The notes: generated by a model not told the origin, from the letters alone. Positions 9,253 to 20,418 are shown, counted from the stretch's first letter. The stretch: 35,000 bases of DNA from Gemmatimonadota bacterium (GCA_011390645.1 JAABRY010000025.1:1-35000); one strand, 5' to 3'. Numbers and translations are program-made.

Positions 9253-10289
9253 CCAGCCGCCACGAGCAGCTCGGCATTCTGCACCGCGGCACCCGCCGCT
9301 CCGCGCACCAGGTTGTGCCCGAGCGCCGTGAAGCGCAGGTGTCCCACGGGACACGGCCGCACCCGTCCCACCGTCACGGCCATCCCCATGCCACGATCGC
9401 GATCGAGTCGCGTTTGCGGACGATCGTCTCGCATCTCCACCTCGATCGGCGGCAGCGGCGAGGTCGGCAGTCCGGCCACTCGCTCGCTCCCTCGGAAGGC
9501 GCGCAGCGCCTGCAGCGCGTCGTCCACTGATGGCGCGGTCTGGAACTCCACCGACGCACTCACCATATGCCCGTCGGTCACGGGGACGCGATGCACCATC
9601 ACGCTCGCGGTGATCGGCGCAGCACGCACCACCGTCTCCTCCAGCGTGCCGAGGAGCTTGCGCGTTTCTTCCGCGAGCTTTTCTTCCTCGCCACCGATCC
9701 ACGGGATCACGTTGTCGAGCAGGTCCAGTGAGGGGACACCGGGATAGCCCGCACCGCTCGCGGCCTGCAGGGTGGCGACCGTGAGGCGTCGCACCCCGAA
9801 GGCGCGATGGAGGGGGGCGAGGGCGGTGATCAGGATCGCCGTCGAGCAGTTGGGGTTGGCAATGATCCCCCCGCTCCACCCGCGGACCCGGCGCTGGGTA
9901 TCGAGCAGCGCGAGATGATCCGCATTCACCTCCGGGATCAACAGGGGGACATCGGCCGCCATCCGGAACGCCGAGGCGTTGCTCACCACCAACGCGCCCG
10001 CACGCGCGAAGGCGGGTTCCACCTCGCGCGCCACTGCGGCATCAAGGGCGGAGAAGGCGAGGCGTGCTGCACCGGTGGGAACCGCCTCGGTCATCACGAT
10101 GCGCGCCAACTCCGGCGGCAGTGGCGTCGTCTCGCGCCAGCGCACCACGTCGCCGTAGCGTCGTCCGACGCGATCCGCCGACGCCGACAACTGCACGATC
10201 TCGAACCACGGATGCTCGGCGAGCAGGGCCACGAATTTCTGGCCGACGGCGCCGGTGGCACCGAGAATGGCGACGGGGAGGCGAGGCAT
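9243..10289 (-). CDS. asd: Aspartate-semialdehyde dehydrogenase
   Basis: VAILGATGAVGQKFVALL, VSNASAFRMAADVPLLIPEVN, GGIIANPNCSTAILITALAPLH, TLQAASGAGYPGV, HRVPVTDGHMVSASVEF. Confidence 0.95.
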   Translation of the reverse strand: MPRLPVAILGATGAVGQKFVALLAEHPWFEIVQLSASADRVGRRYGDVVRWRETTPLPPELARIVMTEAVPTGAARLAFSALDAAVAREVEPAFARAGALVVSNASAFRMAADVPLLIPEVNADHLALLDTQRRVRGWSGGIIANPNCSTAILITALAPLHRAFGVRRLTVATLQAASGAGYPGVPSLDLLDNVIPWIGGEEEKLAEETRKLLGTLEETVVRAAPITASVMVHRVPVTDGHMVSASVEFQTAPSVDDALQALRAFRGSERVAGLPTSPLPPIEVEMRDDRPQTRLDRDRGMGMAVTVGRVRPCPVGHLRFTALGHNLVRGAAGAAVQNAELLVAAGYA

Positions 10290-10304
10290 GGGGAAAGGTT
10301 AAAG

Positions 10305-10434
10305 GTGAATGGTGAAACGTGAAAGGGACGGAGGGTGAAACGTGAAAGGTGAAACGGGGGTTTGTAGCGAAGCCCTGTGTGCCATGCACCGCAATGGTGC
10401 TCCAGCACCCCCTTTCACCTTTCACCTTTCACCA
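10305..10434. repeat. Heptamer-armed stem-loop, GTGAAAC/G family (site C)
   Basis: Left units gtgaatg 10305, gtgaaac 10312, gtgaaag 10319, then gtgaaac 10335, gtgaaag 10342, gtgaaac 10349; right arm ccccctttcacctttcacctttcacc to about 10433. Confidence 0.85.
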
Positions 10435-10455
10435 GTCAACCCACTTGCCCTGCCG

Positions 10456-11403
10456 TCAGCCGATCCCCTCCGCCGCCTCCAGCCTGGCCTTCCGGATCGA
10501 CAGCAGCACCGCCACGGTCAGCGTCCCCACGATCACGCCGAGGGAGAGCAGGATCGGAAGGTGCATGTAGCCACTGATCACCATCTTGATGCCGACGAAG
10601 ACGAGGATCAGCGCCACGCCGGGCTTGAGGTAGTAGAACTTGTCGAGCATGCCCGCGAGCAGGAAGAAGAGCGCGCGCAGGCCGAGGATCGCGAAGATGT
10701 TCGACGAATAGACGATGAAGGGATCGCGGGTCACCGCGAAGATCGCCGGAATCGAGTCGATCGCGAAGACGAGGTCGGTCCATTCCACCACGAGCAGCAC
10801 GAGCAGGAGTGGCGTCGCCATCGTCCGGGTGCGGGTGCGGTGGAAGAACTTGTCGCCGTGGTAGGTCTTCGAGAACGGGAAGATCTTGCGGGCGAGCCGC
10901 ACCATCGGATTCTTCTCGGGTTCGATCCGGTGCGCCTCGTCGGCGCGCATCATGTTGATCCCGGTGATGATCAGGATCCCGCCGAACACCCAGATGATCC
11001 AGTGGAAGCGCGCCAGCAGCAGGGCGCCCAGTCCGATCATGATGCCGCGCATGATGATCGCGCCGAAGATCCCCCACTTGAGGACCTTGGGCTGCAGGAT
11101 CGCCGGCACGCCGAAGTACTGGAAGACCAGGATGAAGACGAACAGGTTGTCCACCGACAGCGACAACTCGATCAGGTAGCCCGTGAGGAACTCGAGCCCG
11201 GTGCGCGACCCCTGCGTGATCCAGAGAAACGCACAGAACGACATCGCCAACGCAACGAGGCCGCTGCACCAGGCAGCGGCCTCCTTGGGGGTCAGGATGT
11301 GGGAGCGCTTGTTGAGCACGCCCAGGTCCACGTACAGCAGCAGGGCGATGACAGCGGTGAAACCCAGCCAGAGTGCCATCGGTGTCTCGCCGGACAGCTC
11401 CAC
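10456..11403 (-). CDS. TerC/Alx family integral membrane protein
   Basis: LTGYLIELSLSVDNLFVFILVFQYFGVP, VVEWTDLVFAIDSIPAIFAVTRDPFIVYSSNIFAILGLRALFFLL are canonical TerC motifs. Confidence 0.95.
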   Translation of the reverse strand: MELSGETPMALWLGFTAVIALLLYVDLGVLNKRSHILTPKEAAAWCSGLVALAMSFCAFLWITQGSRTGLEFLTGYLIELSLSVDNLFVFILVFQYFGVPAILQPKVLKWGIFGAIIMRGIMIGLGALLLARFHWIIWVFGGILIITGINMMRADEAHRIEPEKNPMVRLARKIFPFSKTYHGDKFFHRTRTRTMATPLLLVLLVVEWTDLVFAIDSIPAIFAVTRDPFIVYSSNIFAILGLRALFFLLAGMLDKFYYLKPGVALILVFVGIKMVISGYMHLPILLSLGVIVGTLTVAVLLSIRKARLEAAEGIG

Positions 11404-11406
11404 GCC

Positions 11407-12243
11407 TTACCGGGCCGCGTCGAGGGCGAGGAGCGCGCGCACGCGGTCTTCGGTGGCCGGGTGCGTGCTGAAGAGCTTCATCATCCCCCCCCCACGCAGC
11501 GGGTTCACCTGCGCCAGCGGGGCGAAGGCGGGCGCCACGTCCATCGGGATCTGGCGCGCCATCGCATCGAGACGGGTGAGGGCCTGCGCCAGCGGCTTGG
11601 CCTGACCCAGGATTTCCGCGCCGGTGCGATCGGCAATGAACTCGCGCTGGCGTGAGATCGCGAACTGCATGATCATCGCGGCGATCGGGCCGAGGATCGC
11701 GATGGCGATCTGCGCGAACGGGTGGCCCCCCTCGTCCCGGCGTCCGCCCGAGAACATGAGCACGTACGGGAGGTAGGACAGCATCGCGGCGATGCCCGCA
11801 GCCACGGTGCTGATCAGCATGTCGCGATTCTTGATGTGTGCCAGCTCGTGCGCGATCACGCCTGCCAGCTCGTCCCTCGGGAGCGAGCGGAGCAGCCCTT
11901 CGGTGACGGCGACCACCGCCTTGTCGTAGGAGCGACCGGTCGCGAAGGCATTCGGCTGCGGCGACGGCACGATGGCCACGCGCGGCATCGGCAAGCCGGC
12001 CCGCTGGCGCAGTTCGTCCACCATCGCATAGAGCTCTGGCGCCTGCTCCGCCGTGATCACGCGTGCCTTGTAGCCCTTCAGCACCATGCTGTCGGAGAAC
12101 CAGAACGACACGAACGCCATGATGAAGCCGATCGATCCGCCGATCAGCAGCCCGCTCGCCCCACCGAAGATCTGGCCGGCGAGCAAGCAGAGCGACAGGA
12201 GCCCGGCGAGCAGCACGAACGTCTTGATACTGTTGACCATCAT
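11407..12243 (-). CDS. htpX: Protease HtpX homologue (M48)
   Basis: PQPNAFATGRSYDKAVVAVTEGLL, GVIAHELAHIKNRDMLI zinc motif, QFAISRQREFIADRTGAEI, FSTHPATEDRV. SD GGAGGA (complement 12244-12249); the second ATG (12240) may be the true start. Confidence 0.95.
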   Translation of the reverse strand: MMVNSIKTFVLLAGLLSLCLLAGQIFGGASGLLIGGSIGFIMAFVSFWFSDSMVLKGYKARVITAEQAPELYAMVDELRQRAGLPMPRVAIVPSPQPNAFATGRSYDKAVVAVTEGLLRSLPRDELAGVIAHELAHIKNRDMLISTVAAGIAAMLSYLPYVLMFSGGRRDEGGHPFAQIAIAILGPIAAMIMQFAISRQREFIADRTGAEILGQAKPLAQALTRLDAMARQIPMDVAPAFAPLAQVNPLRGGGMMKLFSTHPATEDRVRALLALDAAR

Positions 12244-12300
12244 TCCTCCGAAATACAGTGAAGGCGAGCCCTCGCCGCCCGTCAGGGTGTTACCCCGAAG

Positions 12301-12426
12301 GTGCCAGCGAAGGTCTCGCCTGAAACGCCATCCTGGCGCCTCGCGGGTACCGTGCCCGCGCGAGGCGGACAGTGTTGACGATACCGGCGGCCACCCTGAC
12401 TCCGGTGGCTGGGCTACTCCCCTTCA
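12301..12426 (-). promoter_or_regulatory. yybP-ykoY (Mn2+) riboswitch upstream of htpX-terC
   Basis: Minus-strand RNA GAAGGGGAGUAGC...AUCGUCAAC...GGCGAGACCUUCGC: conserved GGGGAGUAGC, UCGUCAAC and (G/A)AGACCUU segments, with GAAGG/CCUUC closing P1. Confidence 0.9.
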
Positions 12427-12462
12427 AGGGGGGGAATATAATGGGATTGGGGGGGCAGGAAG

Positions 12463-12593
12463 GTGAAACGTGAAAGGTGAAACGTGAAACGTGAAAGGTG
12501 AAAGGTGAAACGGGTGTAGGTGGGCCATCGCCCGGCACGGCACGCGGTGGTTCGCGTCGGGCCCCCTTTCACCTTTCACGTTTCACCTTTCAC
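12463..12593. repeat. Heptamer-armed stem-loop, GTGAAAC/G family (site D)
   Basis: Seven consecutive units 12463-12511 (C,G,C,C,G,G,C variants) facing four units ctttcac ctttcac gtttcac ctttcac 12566-12593. Confidence 0.93.
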
Positions 12594-13825
12594 CCAAGCA
12601 CCACCGCCCGCATCACAGATCCCCCTGCGGCCACTCCCTCCCCAGCAGGCACCACCAGCAAGGCGTCGGCGAGGGCCATCGAGGTCAGCAACTGGGAGCC
12701 CTGCGGCCCCGTGAGCGAGGCGAGCGGCCGCCGCCCGGGGCGCGTGGTGAGGGTGCAGCGCTGGTAGAGCTCCAGCGTCGCGTCGCGGGCAACCTCCTCC
12801 GCCACTTCCACGTCGATCGTAGTGGGCTGGACGTCCTGGTGCCCCAGCAGCCGACGGATCGCTGGGCGGACAAAGAGCTGGAAAGTCACCATCGTGCTGA
12901 CCGGGTTGCCCGGGAGACCGAACCACGGCGTGCCCGAGGGGAAGCGTCCGAAGACGGTGGGGCCACCGGGCCGGAGCCGCACCCGATGGAACGCTTCGGT
13001 CACCCCGAGGGCGGCGAGGGCAGGGCGCACGAGGTCGCGATCGCCGACACTCACCCCGCCGGTGGTGATCAGGACGTCGAGCGATTCGCGCTGTGAAAGC
13101 ACCGCCTCCTGGATCGCCATGACGTCATCCACCGCCGGACCGAGCAGGATCGGGATGCCACCCGCTGATCGCACCGAGGCGGCCAGCGACACCGCGTTGG
13201 AGTTGCCGAGTCGTACACCCTGCCGGACGAGGGCGGCCTCTCCCGGTCGGGCCAACTCATCGCCGGTAGCCAGGATGCCGACGCGTGGGGGGGGGATGAC
13301 GGCAACGGACTCCGCACCGAGCGAGGCGAGCACCCCCAACCGAGCCGGCGTGAGCACCGAACCCACGGGGACCGGGACCACCCCTGCACGCACATCACCG
13401 CCCGCGGGACGCACATTCCGCAGGGCATCTCGGATGGAGGTGATGGCGACCGTGTCGCGTCCGAGATCGGTGTCCTCCTGGCGCACGACCGAATCTGTGC
13501 CCACCGGGACGATACCGCCGGTGTAGATGCGCATCGCCGCGCCCGGGGGCAGCGGTGCGGGTATCCCCCCCCCAGCTGCGGCCGTCCCGAGGACCGGCAT
13601 GCGAACGGGGGACGCCGCGGTCGCACCGGCAATCTCCGCGGCACGGACCGCATAGCCATCCATGGCAGCGTTGGGATGCGGTGGTACATCACACGGCGCC
13701 GCGATCGCTTCCATGAGGATCAGCCCGAGCGCCTCGTCAAGCGCCATCCGCCGCTCGGCACCCGGGGGGATGTGGGCGAGTAGCTGCGCCTGCGCCTCGG
13801 CGACGGTGGGTCGGAGGTCAGGCAT
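12590..13825 (-). CDS. moeA: Molybdopterin molybdenumtransferase
   Basis: PPHPNAAMDGYAVRA, IYTGGIVPVGTDSVVRQED, LATGDEL, SNAVSLAASV, TTGGVSVGDRDLV, FGLPGNPVSTMVTFQLFV. Confidence 0.95.
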   Translation of the reverse strand: MPDLRPTVAEAQAQLLAHIPPGAERRMALDEALGLILMEAIAAPCDVPPHPNAAMDGYAVRAAEIAGATAASPVRMPVLGTAAAGGGIPAPLPPGAAMRIYTGGIVPVGTDSVVRQEDTDLGRDTVAITSIRDALRNVRPAGGDVRAGVVPVPVGSVLTPARLGVLASLGAESVAVIPPPRVGILATGDELARPGEAALVRQGVRLGNSNAVSLAASVRSAGGIPILLGPAVDDVMAIQEAVLSQRESLDVLITTGGVSVGDRDLVRPALAALGVTEAFHRVRLRPGGPTVFGRFPSGTPWFGLPGNPVSTMVTFQLFVRPAIRRLLGHQDVQPTTIDVEVAEEVARDATLELYQRCTLTTRPGRRPLASLTGPQGSQLLTSMALADALLVVPAGEGVAAGGSVMRAVVLG

Positions 13826-13832
13826 CGGGCGG

Positions 13833-14627
13833 TCAGTACCGGCGGCCGCGCCGCTTCTCCAGCACGATGTCGAATCCGATCATGACCGTCGGCACCATGA
13901 TCCAGCGCGTCGAGTTGGGCGGGACCAGGCCCTCACGTGCGGACGGGCCGTCCACCACCGACAACCGCGTCCAGGTACCGCGAGCCTCGATCCGGAACTG
14001 GGTCCCGGCATTGGGCGATGTCGCCAGGCCGATCGCCAGCGCGCCCGCCGGCTTCACCTCGGCCTCGTTCTCGGTCTCGTAGATGCGCAGGGCGGTGTTC
14101 TGCAACTCGCCGAACACAGGAGCAAGCTCTATCGTACTGCGGGGCGCGAGCACAATGCCGCCGAGGACACGCGCGTAGGGCTGGATCGCGCCGCGCGAGA
14201 AGGCCCGCAGGGTGATCCCACCGAGCACGTTGACCGCCGACGCGGAGCGTTCCAGAAGGTTGACGGCCTGGCAGGCGGCCTCGTTGGTGAAGTCGCCGGT
14301 GTTGGTCAGCAACTGGCAACTGTCCGCGGTGCCGAGGCCGAGATAGCCAACCTCGCCCGTGATGCCGAGGTGATTCCGCGGGAAGAAGGTGACCTGCCCG
14401 CTCATGGCAATGTTGCTGCGCAGTCGCCGCTGCAGCGCGAAGCGATCGTTCGTCTGGCCAATCGCGGTGATCGGTTGCTCAGGAACCGACCACAGATCGG
14501 TGCCGCCAGTCCAACCAGCCGAGATACCGACGACCAGCCGAGATTGGTCGCCGGTCTGGGCGGCGAGGGGCGAGACGAGCACGAGGGCTGTAGCAAGGAT
14601 CGCGAAGCGCATGGGCATCAGACTCAC
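13833..14627 (-). CDS. Hypothetical secreted protein, outer-membrane beta-barrel-like
   Basis: Signal peptide MRFAILATALVLVSPLAAQ; alternating hydrophobic pattern; no family recognised with certainty. Confidence 0.6.
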   Translation of the reverse strand: MSLMPMRFAILATALVLVSPLAAQTGDQSRLVVGISAGWTGGTDLWSVPEQPITAIGQTNDRFALQRRLRSNIAMSGQVTFFPRNHLGITGEVGYLGLGTADSCQLLTNTGDFTNEAACQAVNLLERSASAVNVLGGITLRAFSRGAIQPYARVLGGIVLAPRSTIELAPVFGELQNTALRIYETENEAEVKPAGALAIGLATSPNAGTQFRIEARGTWTRLSVVDGPSAREGLVPPNSTRWIMVPTVMIGFDIVLEKRRGRRY

Positions 14628-14644
14628 GGGCTACGGGGAACGTA

Positions 14645-15073
14645 TCAGACCGGACCGAGGCAGTCGGCCCAGAGGGTGGCATCCTCGGCAACACGGACAC
14701 GGGAGATGGTCACATCTGAAGGGAGACGCTCAGCGATGCGTGTGAAACACCATGCAGCGAGTACTTCGCAGGACGGCTGCGTGGTGCCGTCCGCCACCTC
14801 GGGGAGCACCGCATTCAGGTGCTGCCCGCCGAGTGGTGCGACGATGGTGTCCGCCAGAATCTGGTCGAGCTCGCCCAGATCCATGATCATCCCCGTCACG
14901 GGACGGAGCGGGCCGGCAATCGTCGCCTCCACCCGGTAGAGGTGGCCGTGCCCAGGCGGCGTGGTGGTCCATCCGAAAACGCGCTGGTTCTCCTCATCAC
15001 TCCACGCCGCGACATGATAGCGGTGTGTCGCGTGGAAGGTCACCACGCGCGTCAGCGTGTGACGCACCGTCAT
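14645..15073 (-). CDS. 6-pyruvoyl-tetrahydropterin synthase / QueD family protein
   Basis: FHATHRYHVAAWSDEEN...GHGHLYRVEATIAGPL...GMIMDLGELDQILADTIVAPLGGQHLNAVLPEVADGTTQPSCEVLAAW: PTPS/QueD fold motifs. Confidence 0.85.
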   Translation of the reverse strand: MTVRHTLTRVVTFHATHRYHVAAWSDEENQRVFGWTTTPPGHGHLYRVEATIAGPLRPVTGMIMDLGELDQILADTIVAPLGGQHLNAVLPEVADGTTQPSCEVLAAWCFTRIAERLPSDVTISRVRVAEDATLWADCLGPV

Positions 15074-15077
15074 CCGG

Positions 15078-15785
15078 TCAGAAACCCCATCCGATGCCGA
15101 GCGTGAGTTGCGGCATCGTCACGTACTGACCACGTCGGCCAGTCGGGTTGACAGCATTCGGATTCTCCTCGGTGCCAGGGTCGAGCGACGGTTCCTGACT
15201 GTACGACACCGGATACTTGATGTTCCAGAAGGCGAGTCGACCCTCGAGCTTGAGGTAGGTCCGCGATCCGAGAATCACGCGCGTGCCCGCCATCGGGGCG
15301 AAAAAGAACTTCGTGCCGAAGGAGTAGCCACTGGTGTCTGCTGCGGGCGTGGATTGCCCGTTGGCCATCCCGACGTTGACGCCAGTGAACGGTGCCAGAC
15401 CCCGCCAGTGCTTGCCACCCGTCAGGTTGAACTGGACGGTGAGCTCGCCCGCGATGAGTCGGTGATCGATGGGCCCGCTGATGCGAGAGGCGACGGGCGC
15501 GTTGGCATCCACGATGGATCGCTGCGTGGTGGCGGCCCAGGCACCGAGACCGATCGACAGCGTGTTCTTCGCGCGGAGCATCACGCGCACTCCACCCACC
15601 TGACCGTCGCGCGGGGCAACCGGGATCGGACCGCCCGACCCGAAGGCTTGCCCGGCATAGAACTCCAACGCGGAGGACGTGCGAATGTCGCCAAACGGTG
15701 AACGGGCGGGATCGTAGCCGACCTGTCCGACAAGCGGCACGAGGGGCAGGGCGAGGGTCGCGGCAAGCAGCAGGCGTCGGGTCAC
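15078..15785 (-). CDS. Hypothetical secreted protein, outer-membrane beta-barrel-like
   Basis: Signal peptide MTRRLLLAATLALPLVPLVGQ; C-terminus ends in aromatic F (TLGIGWGF). Confidence 0.6.
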   Translation of the reverse strand: MTRRLLLAATLALPLVPLVGQVGYDPARSPFGDIRTSSALEFYAGQAFGSGGPIPVAPRDGQVGGVRVMLRAKNTLSIGLGAWAATTQRSIVDANAPVASRISGPIDHRLIAGELTVQFNLTGGKHWRGLAPFTGVNVGMANGQSTPAADTSGYSFGTKFFFAPMAGTRVILGSRTYLKLEGRLAFWNIKYPVSYSQEPSLDPGTEENPNAVNPTGRRGQYVTMPQLTLGIGWGF

Positions 15786-15789
15786 GCGG

Positions 15790-17346
15790 TCATCCGGGAA
15801 GGAGGGAACGGCCGGTCATCTCATCGGGCAGCGGCAGCCCGAGAAGCTGGAGAATGGTTGGGGCGACATCGCAGAGTGCCCCCCCCTGATGCAGCGGGCG
15901 GGCGTCGGGGCCCACCGTCAGGAACGGCACCGGATTGGTGGTGTGGGCGGTGTGCGGCCCTCCGGTGATCGGGTCAAGCATCTGTTCGGCATTGCCATGG
16001 TCGGCCGTGATGAGCAGTCTGGCACCGGTGCGCTCGGCCGCGGTGATGATGCGCGCCAAGGCGGAGTCCACGGTCTCGACGGCGCGAATCACGGCGGGCA
16101 TGACGCCGGTGTGGCCAACCATGTCGGCGTTCGCGAAGTTGGCGAGGAAGAAGTCGTGGTCCCCACGGTCCAGCGCGCGCACCAGCGTGTCGGTGATCCC
16201 GCCCGCGCTCATTTCCGGGGCGAGGTCGTACGTCGCCACCTGTTGTGAGGCGACCAGATCACGCTCCTCGCCTGGCCACGGTACCTCGTTGCCGCCGTTG
16301 AAGAAGTACGTCACGTGCGGGTACTTCTCCGTCTCCGCGGTCCGAAACTGGGTGCGCCCGGTCTCGCTCAGCACCTCGGCCAGGATCCGCGCCATCGAAA
16401 ACGGCGGGAACGCCACCGGATACGGGAAGGTCTGGTCATACTGCGTCAGTGTGGCGGTGCGGAGCGTCGGGCGGTCGCGCACATCGAATCCGTCGAACCC
16501 CTCGCCGGCCAGCGCGGCGGTGATCTGCCGCATCCGGTCTGACCGATAGTTGACGCAGAAGAGCGCATCCCCCGCACGCATCGGGGCAACCGGCACCCCG
16601 ATGTCATCGGTCACCACGATCGGGCGGATGAATTCGTCCGTCTCGCCACGCTCGTACGCGTCACGAATGGCAGCGACCGGCGCGGTGGTCGGCGCACCGA
16701 CCCCGTGGACCATCAGCTCCCACGCGAGTTGCGTGCGGTCCCAGCGCCGGTCCCGGTCCATCGCGTAATACCGACCGATCATCGAGGCGAGGAACGTTCT
16801 CCCCCCCCCAACGCGTGCGATGTCCGCTTCGAGCGCCGCGACCACCTCGGCCCCGGACGTCGGTGCCGAGTCGCGGCCGTCGAGGAAGCCGTGGACTGCG
16901 ATCCGCGGCACATCGAGCGCCACGAAGGCGGCAATCGTCGCGGCGAGATGGGTGTCGATGGCGTGGACACCACCGTGGCCGAGCAGGCCGGCCAGGTGCA
17001 CCGTGCCGCCCGTGGCGCGGACGTGGGTGGCGAGGTCGGTCAGGGCGGGGAGTCGGGCATAGTCGCCGCGGCGGATGCTCTCGTTGATGCGGACCAGATC
17101 CTGGGGGACGACGCGACCGGCGCCGAGGTTGAGGTGGCCCACCTCGCTGTTGCCCATCTGGCCCTCGGGAAGCCCCACGGCGAGCCCGCTGGCATCGAGC
17201 AGGGTTCGCGGCGCGGAGGCGACCAGACGGTCCCATGTGGGGGTCCGGGCCATCGCGATCGCGTTGCCTTCGGTCTCGGTGCGCCAGCCCCACCCGTCCA
17301 GAACCAACAGGATCACCGGTGCGGCGCGCGTTACGGCGTTTGACAT
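15790..17346 (-). CDS. gpmI: 2,3-bisphosphoglycerate-independent phosphoglycerate mutase
   Basis: VILLVLDGWGWR, GQMGNSEVGHLNLGAGRVVPQDLVRI, HGFLDGRDSAPTSG, YYAMDRDRRWDR, NADMVGHTG, ITADHGNAEQM, HTTNPVPFL. Confidence 0.96.
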   Translation of the reverse strand: MSNAVTRAAPVILLVLDGWGWRTETEGNAIAMARTPTWDRLVASAPRTLLDASGLAVGLPEGQMGNSEVGHLNLGAGRVVPQDLVRINESIRRGDYARLPALTDLATHVRATGGTVHLAGLLGHGGVHAIDTHLAATIAAFVALDVPRIAVHGFLDGRDSAPTSGAEVVAALEADIARVGGGRTFLASMIGRYYAMDRDRRWDRTQLAWELMVHGVGAPTTAPVAAIRDAYERGETDEFIRPIVVTDDIGVPVAPMRAGDALFCVNYRSDRMRQITAALAGEGFDGFDVRDRPTLRTATLTQYDQTFPYPVAFPPFSMARILAEVLSETGRTQFRTAETEKYPHVTYFFNGGNEVPWPGEERDLVASQQVATYDLAPEMSAGGITDTLVRALDRGDHDFFLANFANADMVGHTGVMPAVIRAVETVDSALARIITAAERTGARLLITADHGNAEQMLDPITGGPHTAHTTNPVPFLTVGPDARPLHQGGALCDVAPTILQLLGLPLPDEMTGRSLLPG

Positions 17347-17376
17347 GCTCCTCCGCGACGTCTACACTCTCAAGTC

Positions 17377-18414
17377 GTGATCCGCGCGACGCAATCTATC
17401 CTTGGCCGTTCCTCGCTTCCAACCTGCCTGCTGGCCGGTTGCCTCGGCGTGGCTGTCCTCCTCCCAGATGCGCGAGTGGCCGCCCAGGCCGCACCTCATA
17501 CCGTCAGCGTCGAAACCGACCTCGTCAAGGAACCCGGTGGGGTCGTCCTCGTGCGGCTGGCCAAGGGGGCAGCCATCACTCCGGGTGCGGTCCGCGGGAC
17601 GTGGCAGGAGGCCACGCTGGACGGGTGGATCCCCCTCTCGGCGCTTCGCAATGACAGCCGCGATGGCTTTGATGTCGCCGTGAATCTCTCGGCGGGGGTG
17701 CCGATACGAGCGGCGGCGCCGAACGGAGCGGTTCGCGGCACGGCCCGCGCCGGCGCCCTCTTCGACCGAGTCGCCACCCAGAACCAGTGGGTCCACGTTC
17801 GCCGGAAGGCGTGGGTGGCGCGCTCGGCGGTGCAGGCAGCGGCTTCCGGTCCGACCGCCCAGCAGACCCCCGCCCAGCCACCTGCCGCGGCCCCGACCCC
17901 GACTGGCACCGCCGACTCCAGTGCGTGGGTGACGGTCCCGGGTGGTACGACCCTCGCCGCGCAACCCAGCGGTGGGCAGGTCGGCGCACTCGAATCCTCG
18001 CTGCGCGGCGAGGTGGTCGAGCGGCGTGACGGTTGGAGCAAGGTGCGCATGGAGTTCTGGGTCCGCGATGGCAACCTCGGCGTCGGGCCCCCGCCGGATC
18101 AGATCACCGCCGAAGAGATCCGAACCAATCCCGAGCGGTACATCGGCCAGACCGTCGAGTGGACGATTCAAGTCCTCGCCGTGCAGAAGGCCGACGAACT
18201 TCGCCCGGAAATCCCGCTTGGGCAGCCGTACGTGCTCGCCCGGGGTCCGTTGCCCGAAACCGGATTCGTCTATCTCCTCGTACAGGCGGAGGAGGCGGAG
18301 CGCTTCCGCGGCCTCGAGCCCCTGGCCGAGGTTCGTGTGCGCGCCACCGTGCGATCCGGTCGGACTCGATTCCTTCCCACACCGGTCCTGACGTTCGTGC
18401 GCCGCCTCGACTGA
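17377..18414 (+). CDS. Hypothetical secreted protein with SH3-like segments
   Basis: Signal-like N-terminus; repeated W/V-rich SH3-like stretches (GTWQEATLDGWIPLSALR, NQWVHVRRKAWVARSAV, DGWSKVRMEFWVRDGNL). Confidence 0.55.
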   Translation: MIRATQSILGRSSLPTCLLAGCLGVAVLLPDARVAAQAAPHTVSVETDLVKEPGGVVLVRLAKGAAITPGAVRGTWQEATLDGWIPLSALRNDSRDGFDVAVNLSAGVPIRAAAPNGAVRGTARAGALFDRVATQNQWVHVRRKAWVARSAVQAAASGPTAQQTPAQPPAAAPTPTGTADSSAWVTVPGGTTLAAQPSGGQVGALESSLRGEVVERRDGWSKVRMEFWVRDGNLGVGPPPDQITAEEIRTNPERYIGQTVEWTIQVLAVQKADELRPEIPLGQPYVLARGPLPETGFVYLLVQAEEAERFRGLEPLAEVRVRATVRSGRTRFLPTPVLTFVRRLD

Positions 18415-18436
18415 CCCGAACCCGCTGGAGGGGATC

Positions 18437-18817
18437 GTGAACGAACACCTGAAGGACCGGATCCTCCGCCGACTCGAGGCCCTCCCCGATGATCGGGGGT
18501 ATCAGATCCTCGACTACGTCGAATTTCTCGAGAGCAAGTACGCCGAGCGCACCACGCCCGACAATTTCTTCACGAAGATCACCGAGAAGGTCGAAGACAC
18601 GATGCGGGCCGGGAAGGTGCCGATTGACGCCATCACCGGGACGGTCGGCTTCTTCGATGGTGCCTCGAAGGTGATGCGCGGGATGGCCGCTGCGGCGCAG
18701 GCCGCCGTCGATGAGGCCTCCAAGACCGCGCAGGAGCTCACCACCAAGCCCGCCGGCACCCCAACGGCGCCGGCCACGACGGCCCCCGAACCGCCACCCG
18801 GCGAGCCGACGGGTTGA
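18437..18817 (+). CDS. Conserved hypothetical protein
   Basis: GTG-start ORF MNEHLKDRILRRLEALPDDRGYQILDYVEFLESKYAER..., Pro/Ala/Thr-rich tail, co-directional with neighbours. Confidence 0.6.
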   Translation: MNEHLKDRILRRLEALPDDRGYQILDYVEFLESKYAERTTPDNFFTKITEKVEDTMRAGKVPIDAITGTVGFFDGASKVMRGMAAAAQAAVDEASKTAQELTTKPAGTPTAPATTAPEPPPGEPTG

Positions 18818-20350
<1,533 letters not shown>

Positions 20351-20361
20351 GCAGGATCGTT

Positions 20362-20381
20362 CGCGCGGCACCCGCCGCGCG
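20362..20381 (+). terminator. Possible hairpin terminator after guaB
   Basis: cgcgcggc-accc-gccgcgcg perfect 8-bp stem just after the guaB stop; no poly-U tract. Confidence 0.35.
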
Positions 20382-20418
20382 GACGTCGCAGGACCAATCG
20401 ATTCATTCGTCTCAACTC

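Noticed and set aside
12498-12767. Small ORFs with MKGETG / PFTFHLSRFTFH peptides (also near 10349, 28773, 31816, 32924)
   Set aside because: These are translations of the heptamer arms, whose CTTTCAC strand is open in all frames; no evidence of real genes except the possible ubiA extension.
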